Assembly (NCBI RefSeq): GCF_000308815.1 | Contig: NZ_BAFX01000096.1 | Location: forward strand, 1-42,538 | Length of the DNA stretch: 42,538 nucleotides | DNA from: Nocardia concava NBRC 100430 | GTDB taxonomy: Bacteria > Actinomycetota > Actinomycetes > Mycobacteriales > Mycobacteriaceae | Reading direction: 5' to 3' | Part shown: positions 16,769 to 25,779 of the stretch, in pieces | Position numbering within the stretch: the first letter of the stretch is position 1 | How the letters are laid out: each line of letters begins with the position of its first letter | The notes under the pieces: generated by a model | The model's input: only the letters and a program-made list of their open reading frames with translations | Told to the model about the DNA's origin: nothing | The model's database searches: none | Translations under genes and position numbers: made by a program

Positions 16769-17128
16769 ATGACCGACACCGACGCGAAGCCCGCGGTGGC
16801 CCCGCTGCCCGCGGTGCTCGGCGCACTACAAGACCCCGTCCGCCTGGAAGTGGTCCGCCGCCTGGCCAACGCCGGCGAACCCATGCGCTGCGGTCTCACC
16901 TACGAGAACATCAGCAAGTCCACCGCCGCCCACCACTTCAAGATCCTCCGAGAAGCGGGCGTCACCGAAAAAGTGATCATCGACGGCAACACCCACCTCC
17001 GCCTCCGCACCGAGGACCTCGACGCCACCCTGCCGGGCCTGCTCGACGCGGTGCTCGCCGCCGCGAACCGGGAACAAGACGCAGACGCCGCGGTCGACCA
17101 CGGCGAGACCGGTACTTACGCGGACTGA
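16769..17128 (+). CDS. ArsR-family winged-helix regulator
   Basis: 119 residues. Residues about 14-95 form a winged helix-turn-helix: 'VLGALQDPVRLEVVRRLANAG', the recognition region 'ISKSTAAHHFKILREAGVTEK' and a wing 'VIIDGNTHLRLR'. There is no ELCVCDL-type metal box, and the only Cys is in 'MRCGLTYENI', so the effector is more likely an organic compound than arsenite. It is divergent from the MFS exporter and the two palindromes in between suggest repression of both genes. GAGGTAGGTC precedes the ATG. It ends 8 bp before the convergent gene's stop. Confidence 0.9.
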   Translation: MTDTDAKPAVAPLPAVLGALQDPVRLEVVRRLANAGEPMRCGLTYENISKSTAAHHFKILREAGVTEKVIIDGNTHLRLRTEDLDATLPGLLDAVLAAANREQDADAAVDHGETGTYAD

Positions 17129-17136
17129 ACGACAGT

Positions 17137-17820
17137 TCACCCCGCGACGGTCCGGGCGGCGTCCAATTGGGCGCGGAGGGCACCGTTCTCGCGGCGCAAC
17201 TCCTCGAGCTCGGCGGTGAGGCGTTGGCGTTCACGGGCGGCGTCGCGGCGTTCGAGGGCGATGGCCTCGTCGAGGCGGTCCTTGGTGAAACGGGGGCGGA
17301 TGTATTTAACGCAGTTCCAGTTGTGGGCCTCGACGGTGATGATGATCGCGCGTTCGGTGATCTTCTGGATCGCGCCGCTGTAGGCGGCGGCCACGCGGTC
17401 GACCAGGTCGGGGTCGTCGGCGCGTTCGACCATGCGGGCGCGGCCGTAGACCTTCAGGCGTTCGCGCAGCGGGTAGTCGATGAAGAACAGGGCGACGCGG
17501 TCGTTCTCGGTGAGGTTGCCGACGGTGACGTACTGGCCGTTGCCGGTCAGGTCGGCGAAGGCCAGGGTCGATTCGTCGAGGACCTGGACGAACCCCTTGG
17601 GGCCGCCGCGATGTTGGATGTACGGCCAGCCGTCGGGTGTCGCGGTGCCGAGAAAGAACGAGTCCGCGCCGCGAATGAACCCCTGCTCACGCAACTCCAG
17701 CGGCTGCGGCTCATCGCGCCCGTGCTCGAGCTGGGCGCCATAGTCCCGATAGCTACCCGCCAGCCGCTGCCGCTCCCGCGCCGCCGCCGAGAAGGCGATC
17801 CGCGCATACCGATTCGACAT
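17137..17820 (-). CDS. Pyridoxamine 5'-phosphate oxidase-like FMN-binding protein with coiled-coil tail
   Basis: 227 residues. Residues about 45-175 form the split-barrel flavin fold ('FIRGADSFFLGTATPDGWPYIQHRGGPKGF', 'LAFADLTGNGQYVTVGNL', 'VALFFIDYPLRERLKVYGRARM', and 'NWNCVKYIRPRF'). The last 45 residues are a charged helix with heptad spacing of Leu and Ala, probably a coiled coil for dimerisation. Such proteins use FMN or F420 to reduce small molecules; the substrate is unknown. The ATG at 17820 has GGAAGGGAG upstream; the five-residue longer start is less likely. Confidence 0.88.
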   Translation of the reverse strand: MSNRYARIAFSAAARERQRLAGSYRDYGAQLEHGRDEPQPLELREQGFIRGADSFFLGTATPDGWPYIQHRGGPKGFVQVLDESTLAFADLTGNGQYVTVGNLTENDRVALFFIDYPLRERLKVYGRARMVERADDPDLVDRVAAAYSGAIQKITERAIIITVEAHNWNCVKYIRPRFTKDRLDEAIALERRDAARERQRLTAELEELRRENGALRAQLDAARTVAG

Positions 17821-17894
17821 TGCGCTCCCTTCCACATCCTCGCCACCGAATCTACCAGTACGCCCGTACTGTATTCATGGGTGTGCGACGGTGA

Positions 17895-19727
17895 TCACGA
17901 TTGGGTGAGCGGCAAGGACTTCCACCAGTCGACGACGCCGCTGGGGGTGGCGGGGGTGCCACGGGTGTACATCAGGAACTTCTCGCGCTTGGGGTCGTCG
18001 AAGAAAGTGGTGGCGAACGAAGTGGAGGGGACGTCGGGGAAGGAGTCGAAGCGGAAGTTGGTGTATTCCTTCGAGCCGCAATACTCCTTGAACGCCAGGT
18101 TCTCGATGGTGCTGCCCGCCGGGTGGATTCGCTTGGCCACCGATTGGGCCGCCGCAGCCGAGCTGTAGGCGAAGAGCACGTATTCCTTGACGTCGTGGTT
18201 GGTCGCGGAATAGACGCAGTCCCAGGCCGCCAGCCAGCCCTCGAAGGCCCACGGCGGCAGGAAATCCTTCGAGTCATGATCCGCGACCCGGCAACTCGCA
18301 CCGGCGAACCCGGAACCGAGTTCGGGCGTGCGCGGGACCAGGCCCGGGAAAGCCGCACTGAGGTCGCCGATCTCGGAGGCGGGCGGCTTCGGCTTGGCGG
18401 AATTCCCGAACGGCGTGACGAGGAAGATGCCCAGCCCCAGCGCGGCCGCCAGGCAGACGCCCACCAGCAGCATGGCCCGCAGACCCCTGCGCTTCGGCGG
18501 TTTCGCCGCTGCCACACCGGCTTTCGGGAAGGAGCCGGTGCGCGATCGGGGCGTTTCGGGGCCGACCGGCACCCGGCCCGAACGCAATGCCGCCGCGGGC
18601 ACCTGCCCTGAGCGCAACGCGGCCGGAGGTACCCGGCCCGAACGCAGCGCCGCCTGCGGCACTCGGCCTGAACGCAACGCCGCCGGGGGCACTCGGCCCG
18701 AACGCGTTGCCGCCGCGGACTGCTGGACGCGACGCTGTGCGGCGCCCGCGGCCCGCGCATCCTGCGGCGACGGCCGAGCCGGCGTCGCACCCGTATCGAC
18801 CCGTCGACCCGCCGACGGCGGATTCGTCCGCCGCGCAGACGTTTCCGGGTTCTTCTCCCGAGCCGGCGGCGCGATCCCGGCCTCGCCCGCGGCCCCCAGC
18901 GCACGCCGTGCGGCCATCGCGAAGTCCGTGCACGACGGGTATCGATCCTCCGGGTTCTTCGCCAGCGCCCGCGCCAGCACCGGATCCAACGCCGAGGGCA
19001 GTCCCGGCCGATAGCTCGCCACCCGGGGTGGATTGTCGTAGAGGTGCGATTTCACGATCGCGCCGAGGTCGGTCGACGGGAACAGCGGTATCCCGGTCAA
19101 CAGCCGAAACAGCGTGCAGGCCAGCGAATATTGATCGGAGTACGGGCCGATCGGATGATTCTGCAGCTGCTCCGGCGAGGCGTAGGCCAGCGTCGCCATC
19201 ACCGACCCGGACGCGGTGAGCCGTCCGGTGTCCCCCTGTAGTCGCGCGATCCCGAAATCGGTGAGCAGCACCCCCGCCTGTTGTTCGCGGGTCTCACGGG
19301 CGAGCAGGATATTGGCGGGCTTGACATCTCGATGCAGGACCCCGACCCGATGCGCGTAGTCGAGCGCGTCGGCGGTGGCGGCGACGATCTCCACGGCCTG
19401 CGCGGGCGTCATGTCCGGCACCGATTCGGCCTCGACGCCGTCGACGTATTGCATGGCGATCCACAGCCGCCCGTGCTCGACGCCGCGGTCGTACACCGTG
19501 ACCACGCACGGATGATTCAAGCGCGCGGCCAGATCGGCCTCGCGCTCGAATCGCGCATGAGTCTCGTTGTCTCCGTGGTATTCCGAGCTGAGCACCTTCA
19601 ACGCGATCCAGCGCGGCAGGCGCGGGTGCCGAGCCAGATACACAGCGCCCATCCCGCCGCGTCCGAGCTCACGTTCGATGACATACCCGGCGAAGTTCTC
19701 ACCTGGTCTGAGCAAAACCCCTCCCAT
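17895..19727 (-). CDS. Membrane serine/threonine protein kinase (PknB-like)
   Basis: 610 residues. The kinase domain spans about 13-275: Gly loop GRGGMG (22-27), the Lys of 'IALKVL' near 44, HRDVKPAN (132-139, catalytic Asp 134), DFG (157-159) and an ASPEQL segment. Residues about 300-415 are a low-complexity linker with five 10-residue RSGRVPxAAL repeats. One membrane helix follows (near 425-445). The outer domain of about 150 residues has paired cysteines ('SCRVADHDS', 'AWDCVYSAT', 'KEYCGSKEY') and no PASTA repeats, so its ligand is unknown. The ATG at 19727 lacks a ribosome site; TTG at 19715, preceded by GGAGGGG and giving MLRPGE, is a strong alternative. Confidence 0.92.
   Translation of the reverse strand: MGGVLLRPGENFAGYVIERELGRGGMGAVYLARHPRLPRWIALKVLSSEYHGDNETHARFEREADLAARLNHPCVVTVYDRGVEHGRLWIAMQYVDGVEAESVPDMTPAQAVEIVAATADALDYAHRVGVLHRDVKPANILLARETREQQAGVLLTDFGIARLQGDTGRLTASGSVMATLAYASPEQLQNHPIGPYSDQYSLACTLFRLLTGIPLFPSTDLGAIVKSHLYDNPPRVASYRPGLPSALDPVLARALAKNPEDRYPSCTDFAMAARRALGAAGEAGIAPPAREKNPETSARRTNPPSAGRRVDTGATPARPSPQDARAAGAAQRRVQQSAAATRSGRVPPAALRSGRVPQAALRSGRVPPAALRSGQVPAAALRSGRVPVGPETPRSRTGSFPKAGVAAAKPPKRRGLRAMLLVGVCLAAALGLGIFLVTPFGNSAKPKPPASEIGDLSAAFPGLVPRTPELGSGFAGASCRVADHDSKDFLPPWAFEGWLAAWDCVYSATNHDVKEYVLFAYSSAAAAQSVAKRIHPAGSTIENLAFKEYCGSKEYTNFRFDSFPDVPSTSFATTFFDDPKREKFLMYTRGTPATPSGVVDWWKSLPLTQS
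18571..18720 (-). repeat. Five 30-bp tandem repeats in the kinase linker
   Basis: Units begin at 18571, 18601, 18631, 18661 and 18691 and each encodes RSG(R/Q)VPxAAL-like decapeptides in the juxtamembrane linker of the kinase. The units diverge at third positions, so the array is not recent. Confidence 0.85.
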
Positions 19728-19777
19728 CCGGCGAGGAGATCATAGCCACAAACGGGCATTCCTCACAGGGTGTGCGG

Positions 19778-19899
19778 AGCTACTGCCGAGTAGCTGTCTC
19801 AGTCGGCGAGATGACGCCTCTGCACGCAGGCGAACCTGGTTGCAGCACAACCGTTCCTCATCACAAAACCGTGCGTGAGCGCGAACGCGTACACACGGT
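19778..19899 (-). ncRNA. Candidate TnpB-associated structured RNA (omega-RNA-like)
   Basis: Downstream of the TnpB-like stop, in its sense direction, hairpins follow one another. First comes a 14-bp imperfect stem with a UUCG loop (19868-19899). Next is a 9-bp stem with a 2-nt bulge (19832-19856) and a short GCCT/AGGC stem (19816-19831). Last is a perfect 7-bp AGCTACT stem with a 4-nt loop (19778-19795). In studied TnpB systems the guide scaffold overlaps and extends past the tnpB 3' end, which fits this place. No transcript evidence; the element boundary is not identified. Confidence 0.4.
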
Positions 19900-21498
19900 C
19901 AGGCGCATGTCCCGAACGGTTTTGGACACACTGGTTTCCCGCGTACCGAATCCGAGCGGCGACATGTATCACGTACACGTTCCGGGTCGGGTGGGCGGGA
20001 TCCCTCGTGCGCTCGAGCCACCGGACCGGCCTGGACCTTCCGATGCCCATACCCATCACTCCGGTGGGTATGGGGCGGTGAGGTCCGCCGCCGAATTCCG
20101 TGCCCGAGCGCACGTCGGCCGATCGCGATCGCTGCCGCATCGTGCCGAGTCAATACGCGCCTGTCCGTGGATAGCGGCGCGCGCCAATGCTGTGCACCCC
20201 ATTTCGATGTATAGGCCGGATCAACCGCTATCACCGCAATACCGGTGCGAACCGCCATCGAGACGAGCCTCGATCCAAAAGCCCTGGTGGGCATTCCGGA
20301 GAGAAGGCGACGAAAACCCTTGCGGTGTCCGTGCTTCTCGCGCGTCTTCTCCGCATCGAAGTTCAAATCCTCAACGGCGATCGATGACACCTGTACGTGT
20401 TTCGCCCAGGAGAGAATTCCAGACAGTGCGTGTCGCAATCCCGCGTCCCGACGTGAAGCAGGACCCGTCATATCGAAGTCGAACCGACGCGGACCGCTGA
20501 TCGGATTGCCATGCCGATCAATCCGGTACGCAGCGAAGTGGTCGGCATTGAAATCAACCGCTATCACACCTGATGCACGGGCTGCAGCGAGCGGAATCTC
20601 GGCTCGAGTTGGTGGCTGCCAGGATGCCGTCAGATACCAGCGGTCGCGATTCACCTCGTAGTGGATCCGGTACGCCACCGCCCGATGAGAACTGACACGC
20701 TCGAACCATTCGCGGCCTCGATGCGCGAAGCCGATTCGCGCAGACAGCACGTAACGACCGTGTGGCGCATTCGCCAGCTCGATCAACGGGGCGGGCAGTC
20801 TGAGGCTGATCTCGCCGTTCGGTGTCACACGGAGTGTCTCGTTACCGAACTTCTTGCCTGATTCGCCATCAGCCGAGAGAAACTGCCGCCGTGCCTCCCA
20901 TTGGGCTCGCCACTGTTCTCGACCCAGGTCGCCGTCGGTTGGATTGTGTCGCTTTTTCAACAGCTTTCGCCCACCACGTACTACATGCACCCTGCCTGCC
21001 TCGTAGTCGCCACGCACCACCGTGAGTCGCCCTTGCAGGACAGCGAGACGCCGGGACTTGTTGAACCATTCCCTCCGGTTCGCGTATCCGCCCGGATTGC
21101 CATCGCGGCCAGGCTCCCCGAGTGGCAAGGCCAACCGCCTCCGCAGCATCTCGACTCCACGTTCCAAACTCCGCAGATGCGCATGCTGGGCGCGACGCGC
21201 CAAGGCCCATTGATCATTGGTGGCCTTCGTGATCGCACCGGCCCACCGCGACGAAGATTCCGCCGTGAGTGCACGCTTTCGAATCGCCCACCGGTCCCGG
21301 TCGTGCTCGAGACCGTCCGCGCATCTGACCCCCGAGATCTCGAGAGGCCAGCCGACCCAGGTGCTGTCCCACGAGGCCAAGCACCCGCACATCCTGCGCG
21401 GTCAATCCCCGAAGCCGATCCCGCACCGAGACTGCGGACGGTCCCGGCAGCACCCTCGGGGCCGCGATTGCGCGTAGCGGCTTTGGCGGGCAAGTCAT
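19899..21498 (-). pseudogene. TnpB-like RuvC nuclease gene of an IS200/IS605-type element, one-base frameshift
   Basis: The product, joined across frames, is about 530 residues. The N-terminal part (from ATG 21498) reads 'SVRDRLRGLTAQD' and 'GQHLGRLASRDLG'. At the C5 run 21329-21333 (G5 in sense) the frame is lost; removing one G continues into VRCADGLEHDRDRWAIRKRAL and an open frame to TGA at 19899. The RuvC residues are all present: Asp in GVIAVDFNADH, Glu in IAVEDLNF, Asp in TRHDAAAIAIG. The typical C-terminal zinc-finger cysteines are absent, as I recall for this actinobacterial TnpB-related group ('DPAYTSKWGAQHW'). No TnpA gene is nearby, so it would need one in trans. It sits between the kinase and pepR in an otherwise conserved region. 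Confidence 0.8.
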
Positions 21499-21660
21499 CG
21501 ATTGCCCGCCGTGACCACCGCCCGATCCACACAATCACCCTGCAGTGCAGGACATTCCGTGAAATCCACGACCACACCCTACGTCGCTGGGCGAGGGCGC
21601 CGACCACTATTGCTCAACAGGCTCGTCAGTTCGTCGCGCAGATCTCGGAGGACAGCTCAC

Positions 21661-23115
21661 TCAGGGAACCAGTCGGCGGACAGCTGCCGGAAGATCGCGG
21701 GTCCGCCGGTACGGACCAGCGACCGCGACACCGAAAGGCCGCGCGAGCAGAGTAGCCGCGATGCGGGAGACCTCGTCGGTGGTGACTTCGTCTATGCGGG
21801 CGAGGGTTTCGGAGACGCTGCGGTGGTTGCCGTAGCTCAGTTCGGAGCGGCCGATGCGGTTCATGCGGGAGCCGGAGTCCTCGAGGCCGAGGACGAGGCC
21901 GCCGCGGAGTGAACCCTTGGCGCGGGCGCATTCGGCGTCGGTGATGCCGTTGGCCGCGACCTCCTCGAGCACACCGCGCGCCAATGTGGCGACGTGGCCG
22001 AGGTTTTCGGGCTGGCAGCCGATGTAGACCGAGAACGCGCCGGTGTCGGCGAAGGTGTCGACGCTGGAGTACACCGAGTACGCCAGGCCGCGCTCCTCCC
22101 GAATGCGCTGGAACAGCCGCGAACTCAGGCCGCCGCCGAGCACGGTGTTGAGGACCGAGAGCGGCCAGCGCTTCTCACCCTCGTGCCGTCCGAAGGCGCG
22201 GGTGCCGAACACCAGGTGCGCCTGCTCACTGTCGCGCTGGATGCGCAGCAGTTCCGGATTGCCGCGCGGGCGGAACTTGCCCTCGCGCCGCCCGGCCGGT
22301 TCCAGCCCGGGCTCGAGCCGATTCTCGAAGGCGCGGTACACCAATTCGACGACGTGCTCGTGTTCGATATTGCCCGCGACCGCGACGACCATACGGTCCG
22401 GTCGGTATCGCCGCAGATGGAACGACCGCAGCTGATGGGCCTGCATCGATTCGATGGTCTCGATGCTGCCGATCACCGGCCGACCGATCGGATGATCGCC
22501 GAACAGCGCGGTCAGGAACGCGTCGCCGACCATGTCCTCGGGATCGTCGTCGCGCATGGAGATCTCCTCCAGCACCACCTGACGCTCCACCGCCACGTCA
22601 TCGGCGCGGCACAGACCGTTGAGCACCACATCGGAGACCAGATCCACCGCCAGCGGCAGATCCTCGTCCAGCACGTGCGCGTAGTAGCAGGTCTGCTCCT
22701 TGGCGGTGAACGCATTCAGTTCGCCGCCAACGGCATCCATGGCCTGCGCGATATCCAGCGCCGAGCGCGTGGGCGTGGCCTTGAACAGCAGATGCTCGAG
22801 GAAGTGCGCGGCGCCGGCCACCGTCGGGCCCTCATCGCGCGAGCCGACCCCGACCCACACACCGACCGAAGCCGAGCGCACGCCGGGGACATGCTCGGTG
22901 ACCACCCGTAGCCCGCCGGGCAGCACGGTCCGGCGCACGCCGACATCGGTTGCCTGGGAACCGTTCTGGGCGATCACCAGTGAAGAGCCCCCCTGCTCCA
23001 GATTCCGGAGCAGAGGGGCATTGTCCTTCGCACCGAGCGCGTTCTTGGCGATGGGCGCGGAGTCTGTCGCGGTGCGCGCGGAACCCGCGCGCACCGCGGA
23101 CTGCTTCTTCGTCAC
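21661..23115 (-). CDS. pepR: M16-family zinc metalloprotease (PepR-type)
   Basis: 484 residues. The inverted zinc motif HFLEH is at residues 104-108 within 'GAAHFLEHLLFKATPTR', followed by 'MDAVGGELNAFTAKEQTCYYAHV'. A second M16 half follows with 'LGGGLSSRLFQRIREERGLAYSVYS'. The length suits a two-domain processing-peptidase-like enzyme. The first 55 residues are an Ala/Ser-rich extension longer than I remember for mycobacteria. The GTG at 23115 lies 10 bp after the pnp stop without a good ribosome site, suggesting coupling to pnp or a later start. The pnp-pepR order is conserved in mycobacteria (gpsI-Rv2782c). Substrates are unknown. Confidence 0.92.
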   Translation of the reverse strand: MTKKQSAVRAGSARTATDSAPIAKNALGAKDNAPLLRNLEQGGSSLVIAQNGSQATDVGVRRTVLPGGLRVVTEHVPGVRSASVGVWVGVGSRDEGPTVAGAAHFLEHLLFKATPTRSALDIAQAMDAVGGELNAFTAKEQTCYYAHVLDEDLPLAVDLVSDVVLNGLCRADDVAVERQVVLEEISMRDDDPEDMVGDAFLTALFGDHPIGRPVIGSIETIESMQAHQLRSFHLRRYRPDRMVVAVAGNIEHEHVVELVYRAFENRLEPGLEPAGRREGKFRPRGNPELLRIQRDSEQAHLVFGTRAFGRHEGEKRWPLSVLNTVLGGGLSSRLFQRIREERGLAYSVYSSVDTFADTGAFSVYIGCQPENLGHVATLARGVLEEVAANGITDAECARAKGSLRGGLVLGLEDSGSRMNRIGRSELSYGNHRSVSETLARIDEVTTDEVSRIAATLLARPFGVAVAGPYRRTRDLPAAVRRLVP

Positions 23116-23125
23116 AGAGAAATAA

Positions 23126-25387
23126 TTACTCTGCGATCGCGTCGACCGCAGCCGAGGCTTCGGAGTTGTCCGAATCCTCGTCGATCGGCACCAGGGAGAT
23201 CTTGCCGCGGTTGTCGATATCGGCGATCTCGACGCGGATCTTGTCGCCCACGTTGACCACATCCTCGACCTTGGCGACGCGCTTGCCGTTGCCCAGCTTC
23301 GAGATGTGGACCAGACCGTCGCGGCCCGGCAGCAGCGAGACGAACGCGCCGAAGGCGGTGGTCTTGACGACCGTGCCCAGGAAGCGCTCGCCGACCTTCG
23401 GCAGCTGCGGGTTGGCGATGGCGTTGATCGCGTCGATCGCGGCCTGCGCCGACGGGCCGTCGGTCGCGCCGACGAACACGGTGCCGTCATCCTCGATGGA
23501 GATGTTGGCGCCGGTGTCCTCGGTGATCTGGTTGATGACCTTGCCCTTGGGCCCGATCACCTCGCCGATCTTGTCCACCGGGATCTTGATGGCGGTGACG
23601 CGCGGAGCGTAGGGGCTCATCTCGTCCGGGGTGGCGATGGCCTCGGCCATCACGTCCAGGATGGTGTAGCGGGCGTCCTTGGCCTGGTTCAGCGCACCGG
23701 CCAGCACCTGCGACGGGATGCCGTCGAGCTTGGTGTCCAGCTGCAGGGCGGTGACGAACTCGCGAGTGCCGGCGACCTTGAAGTCCATGTCGCCGAAGGC
23801 ATCCTCGGCGCCCAGGATGTCGGTGAGGGCCACGTAGCGGACCTCGTCCTCACCCTTGTCGTTCTTCACGGTGTCGGACACCAGGCCCATGGCGATACCG
23901 GCGACGGGGGCCTTCAGCGGCACACCGGCGTTCAGCAGCGACAGGGTCGAGGCGCAGACCGAGCCCATCGAGGTGGAACCGTTGGAGCCCAGCGCTTCCG
24001 AGACCTGACGGATGGCGTAGGGGAACTCCTCCTGCGACGGCAGCACCGGCACGAGAGCACGCTCGGCGAGCGCGCCGTGGCCGATCTCGCGGCGCTTGGG
24101 CGAACCCACGCGACCGGTCTCACCGGTGGAGAACGGCGGGAAGTTGTAGTGGTGCATGTAGCGCTTGGAGGTCTCCGGGCCGAGCGAGTCGACCTGCTGC
24201 GCCATCTTCACCATGTCCAGGGTGGTGACGCCCAGGATCTGGGTCTCGCCACGCTCGAACAGCGCCGAACCGTGAGCCCGCGGCACGACCGCGACCTCGG
24301 CGGACAGCGCGCGGATGTCGGCCAGGCCACGGCCGTCGATGCGGAAGCTGTCGGTCAGGATGCGCTGGCGCACCAGCTTCTTGGTGACCGAGCGGAAGGC
24401 CGCGCCGATCTCCTTCTCGCGGCCCTCGAAGGACTCCGCGAGCTCGGAGAGCACGGCGAGCTTGATCTCGTCGATCTTCGCCTCGCGCTCCTGCTTGTCG
24501 GCAATGGAGAGCGCCTCGTTCAGCTCACGCTTGGCGGTACCCTCGACGGCCTCGAAGGCATCGGGCTGGTACGGCAGGAAGATCGGGAACTCTTCGGTCG
24601 GCTTGGCGGCCAGGGCAGCCAGGTCGGCCTGCGCCTTGCACAGCCGCGCGATGAACGGCTTGGCGGCCTCGAGGCCCTCGGCCACAACGGTTTCCGTCGG
24701 CGCGGTGGCGCCGTCGGCGATCAGGGCCAGCACCTTGTCGGTGGCCTCGGCCTCGACCATCATGATGGCGACGTCACCGTCGACCACGCGGCCCGCGACG
24801 ACCATGTCGAACACGGCGCCCTCGAGCTGCTCGACGGTCGGGAACGCGACCCACTGGCCCTCGATCAGCGCGACGCGCACGCCGCCGACGGGGCCGGAGA
24901 ACGGCAGACCCGCGATCTGGGTGGACGCCGAGGCGGCGTTGATCGCGACCACGTCGTAGAGATCCTTGGGATCCAGCGACATGACGGTCACGACGACCTG
25001 GATCTCGTTGCGCAGGCCGTCGACGAAGGACGGGCGCAGCGGCCGGTCGATCAGGCGGCAGGTCAGGATCGCGTCGGTGGAGGGGCGGCCCTCACGACGG
25101 AAGAACGAGCCGGGGATGCGGCCCGCGGCGTACATGCGCTCCTCGACATCCACCGTCAGCGGGAAGAAGTCGAACTGGTCCTTGGGCTGCTTGGAGGCGG
25201 TGGTCGCCGACAGCAGCATGGTCTCGTCATCGAGGTAGGCGACCACGGAACCCGCGGCCTGCTTGGCCAGACGGCCGGTCTCGAAGCGGATGGTGCGAGT
25301 TCCGTAGCTGCCGTTGTCGATCAGGGCGACGGACTCGAAAACGCCGGGCTCGACCTCGGCGGCGGAACTGGTCTGGGTGTCAGACAT
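23126..25387 (-). CDS. pnp: Polyribonucleotide nucleotidyltransferase (PNPase/GpsI)
   Basis: 753 residues, as in mycobacterial GpsI. PNPase degrades RNA 3' to 5' with phosphate, and in actinobacteria can also add 3' tails. The layout is a first RNase PH domain ('GRLAKQAAGSVVAYLDDETMLL', 'FFRREGRPSTDAILTCRLIDRPLRP'), a helical segment, and a second catalytic RNase PH domain ('IDGRGLADIRALSAEV', 'LFERGETQILGVTTL', 'GDMDFKVAGTREFVTALQLD'). A KH domain ('VGPKGKVINQITED'-like, 'EVIGPKGKVI') and an S1 domain ('GAFVSLLPGRDGLVHISKLG') close the protein. The ATG at 25387 (MSDTQ) follows a GAGAGG-containing leader. Confidence 0.97.
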   Translation of the reverse strand: MSDTQTSSAAEVEPGVFESVALIDNGSYGTRTIRFETGRLAKQAAGSVVAYLDDETMLLSATTASKQPKDQFDFFPLTVDVEERMYAAGRIPGSFFRREGRPSTDAILTCRLIDRPLRPSFVDGLRNEIQVVVTVMSLDPKDLYDVVAINAASASTQIAGLPFSGPVGGVRVALIEGQWVAFPTVEQLEGAVFDMVVAGRVVDGDVAIMMVEAEATDKVLALIADGATAPTETVVAEGLEAAKPFIARLCKAQADLAALAAKPTEEFPIFLPYQPDAFEAVEGTAKRELNEALSIADKQEREAKIDEIKLAVLSELAESFEGREKEIGAAFRSVTKKLVRQRILTDSFRIDGRGLADIRALSAEVAVVPRAHGSALFERGETQILGVTTLDMVKMAQQVDSLGPETSKRYMHHYNFPPFSTGETGRVGSPKRREIGHGALAERALVPVLPSQEEFPYAIRQVSEALGSNGSTSMGSVCASTLSLLNAGVPLKAPVAGIAMGLVSDTVKNDKGEDEVRYVALTDILGAEDAFGDMDFKVAGTREFVTALQLDTKLDGIPSQVLAGALNQAKDARYTILDVMAEAIATPDEMSPYAPRVTAIKIPVDKIGEVIGPKGKVINQITEDTGANISIEDDGTVFVGATDGPSAQAAIDAINAIANPQLPKVGERFLGTVVKTTAFGAFVSLLPGRDGLVHISKLGNGKRVAKVEDVVNVGDKIRVEIADIDNRGKISLVPIDEDSDNSEASAAVDAIAE

Positions 25388-25779
25388 GTGTTTTATCTCA
25401 ACCTCTCGTCTTCGCCGGGGTTCGCACATTCCTCTCGTGCGATCCGGCTCGCGGCCGTACCCGATATGGGCGCGCGGCAACCCTCGTGGTCACTGCACGC
25501 ACACCCGGCCCCATCCCCTTGGATACGGCGACGCGGAGGCGGTCATCGATCGAAGCCCTCCGGGCGCGCATGGTTCATCTCAATTCGCGCCCCGAAAAGC
25601 CACTACCGAAGACCGACGCCACGCGGCGGGTGCATACGGCTCCTGTTGGCGTATACACGTCTCGACCTCCCCCTCGTGGGGAAATCGGACACATATACGA
25701 AAGGCCAACGAGGAGATTCTATGCCTCCTCGCTGGCCGGATCGTCAACTACCTCTCTGGCGAGAGATATGTCGCTGAAA
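25388..25779 (-). other. rpsO-pnp intergenic leader (392 bp)
   Basis: No ORF here looks real. On the minus strand it begins with the rpsO terminator hairpin (25703-25737). About 310 bp of leader to the pnp start follow, including a small CCCC-TCGT-GGGG hairpin near 25672. A separate pnp promoter probably lies here, but I cannot assign -35/-10 boxes with confidence. Confidence 0.5.
25703..25737 (-). terminator. Terminator or processing hairpin after rpsO
   Basis: On the minus strand GGCCAGCGAGGAG pairs with CTCCTCGTTGGCC (13 bp, one G-U) around a 9-nt loop and runs into TTTCGT. It starts 42 nt after the rpsO stop. It may be leaky, allowing read-through into pnp, or be an RNase III target as in the E. 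coli rpsO-pnp gap. Confidence 0.75.

Noticed and set aside
23306..25777. Long plus-strand open frame opposite pnp (823 codons)
   Set aside because: Its sequence is a Gly/Arg/Asp-rich reading of the antisense strand of a certain PNPase gene; no motif, no ribosome site.
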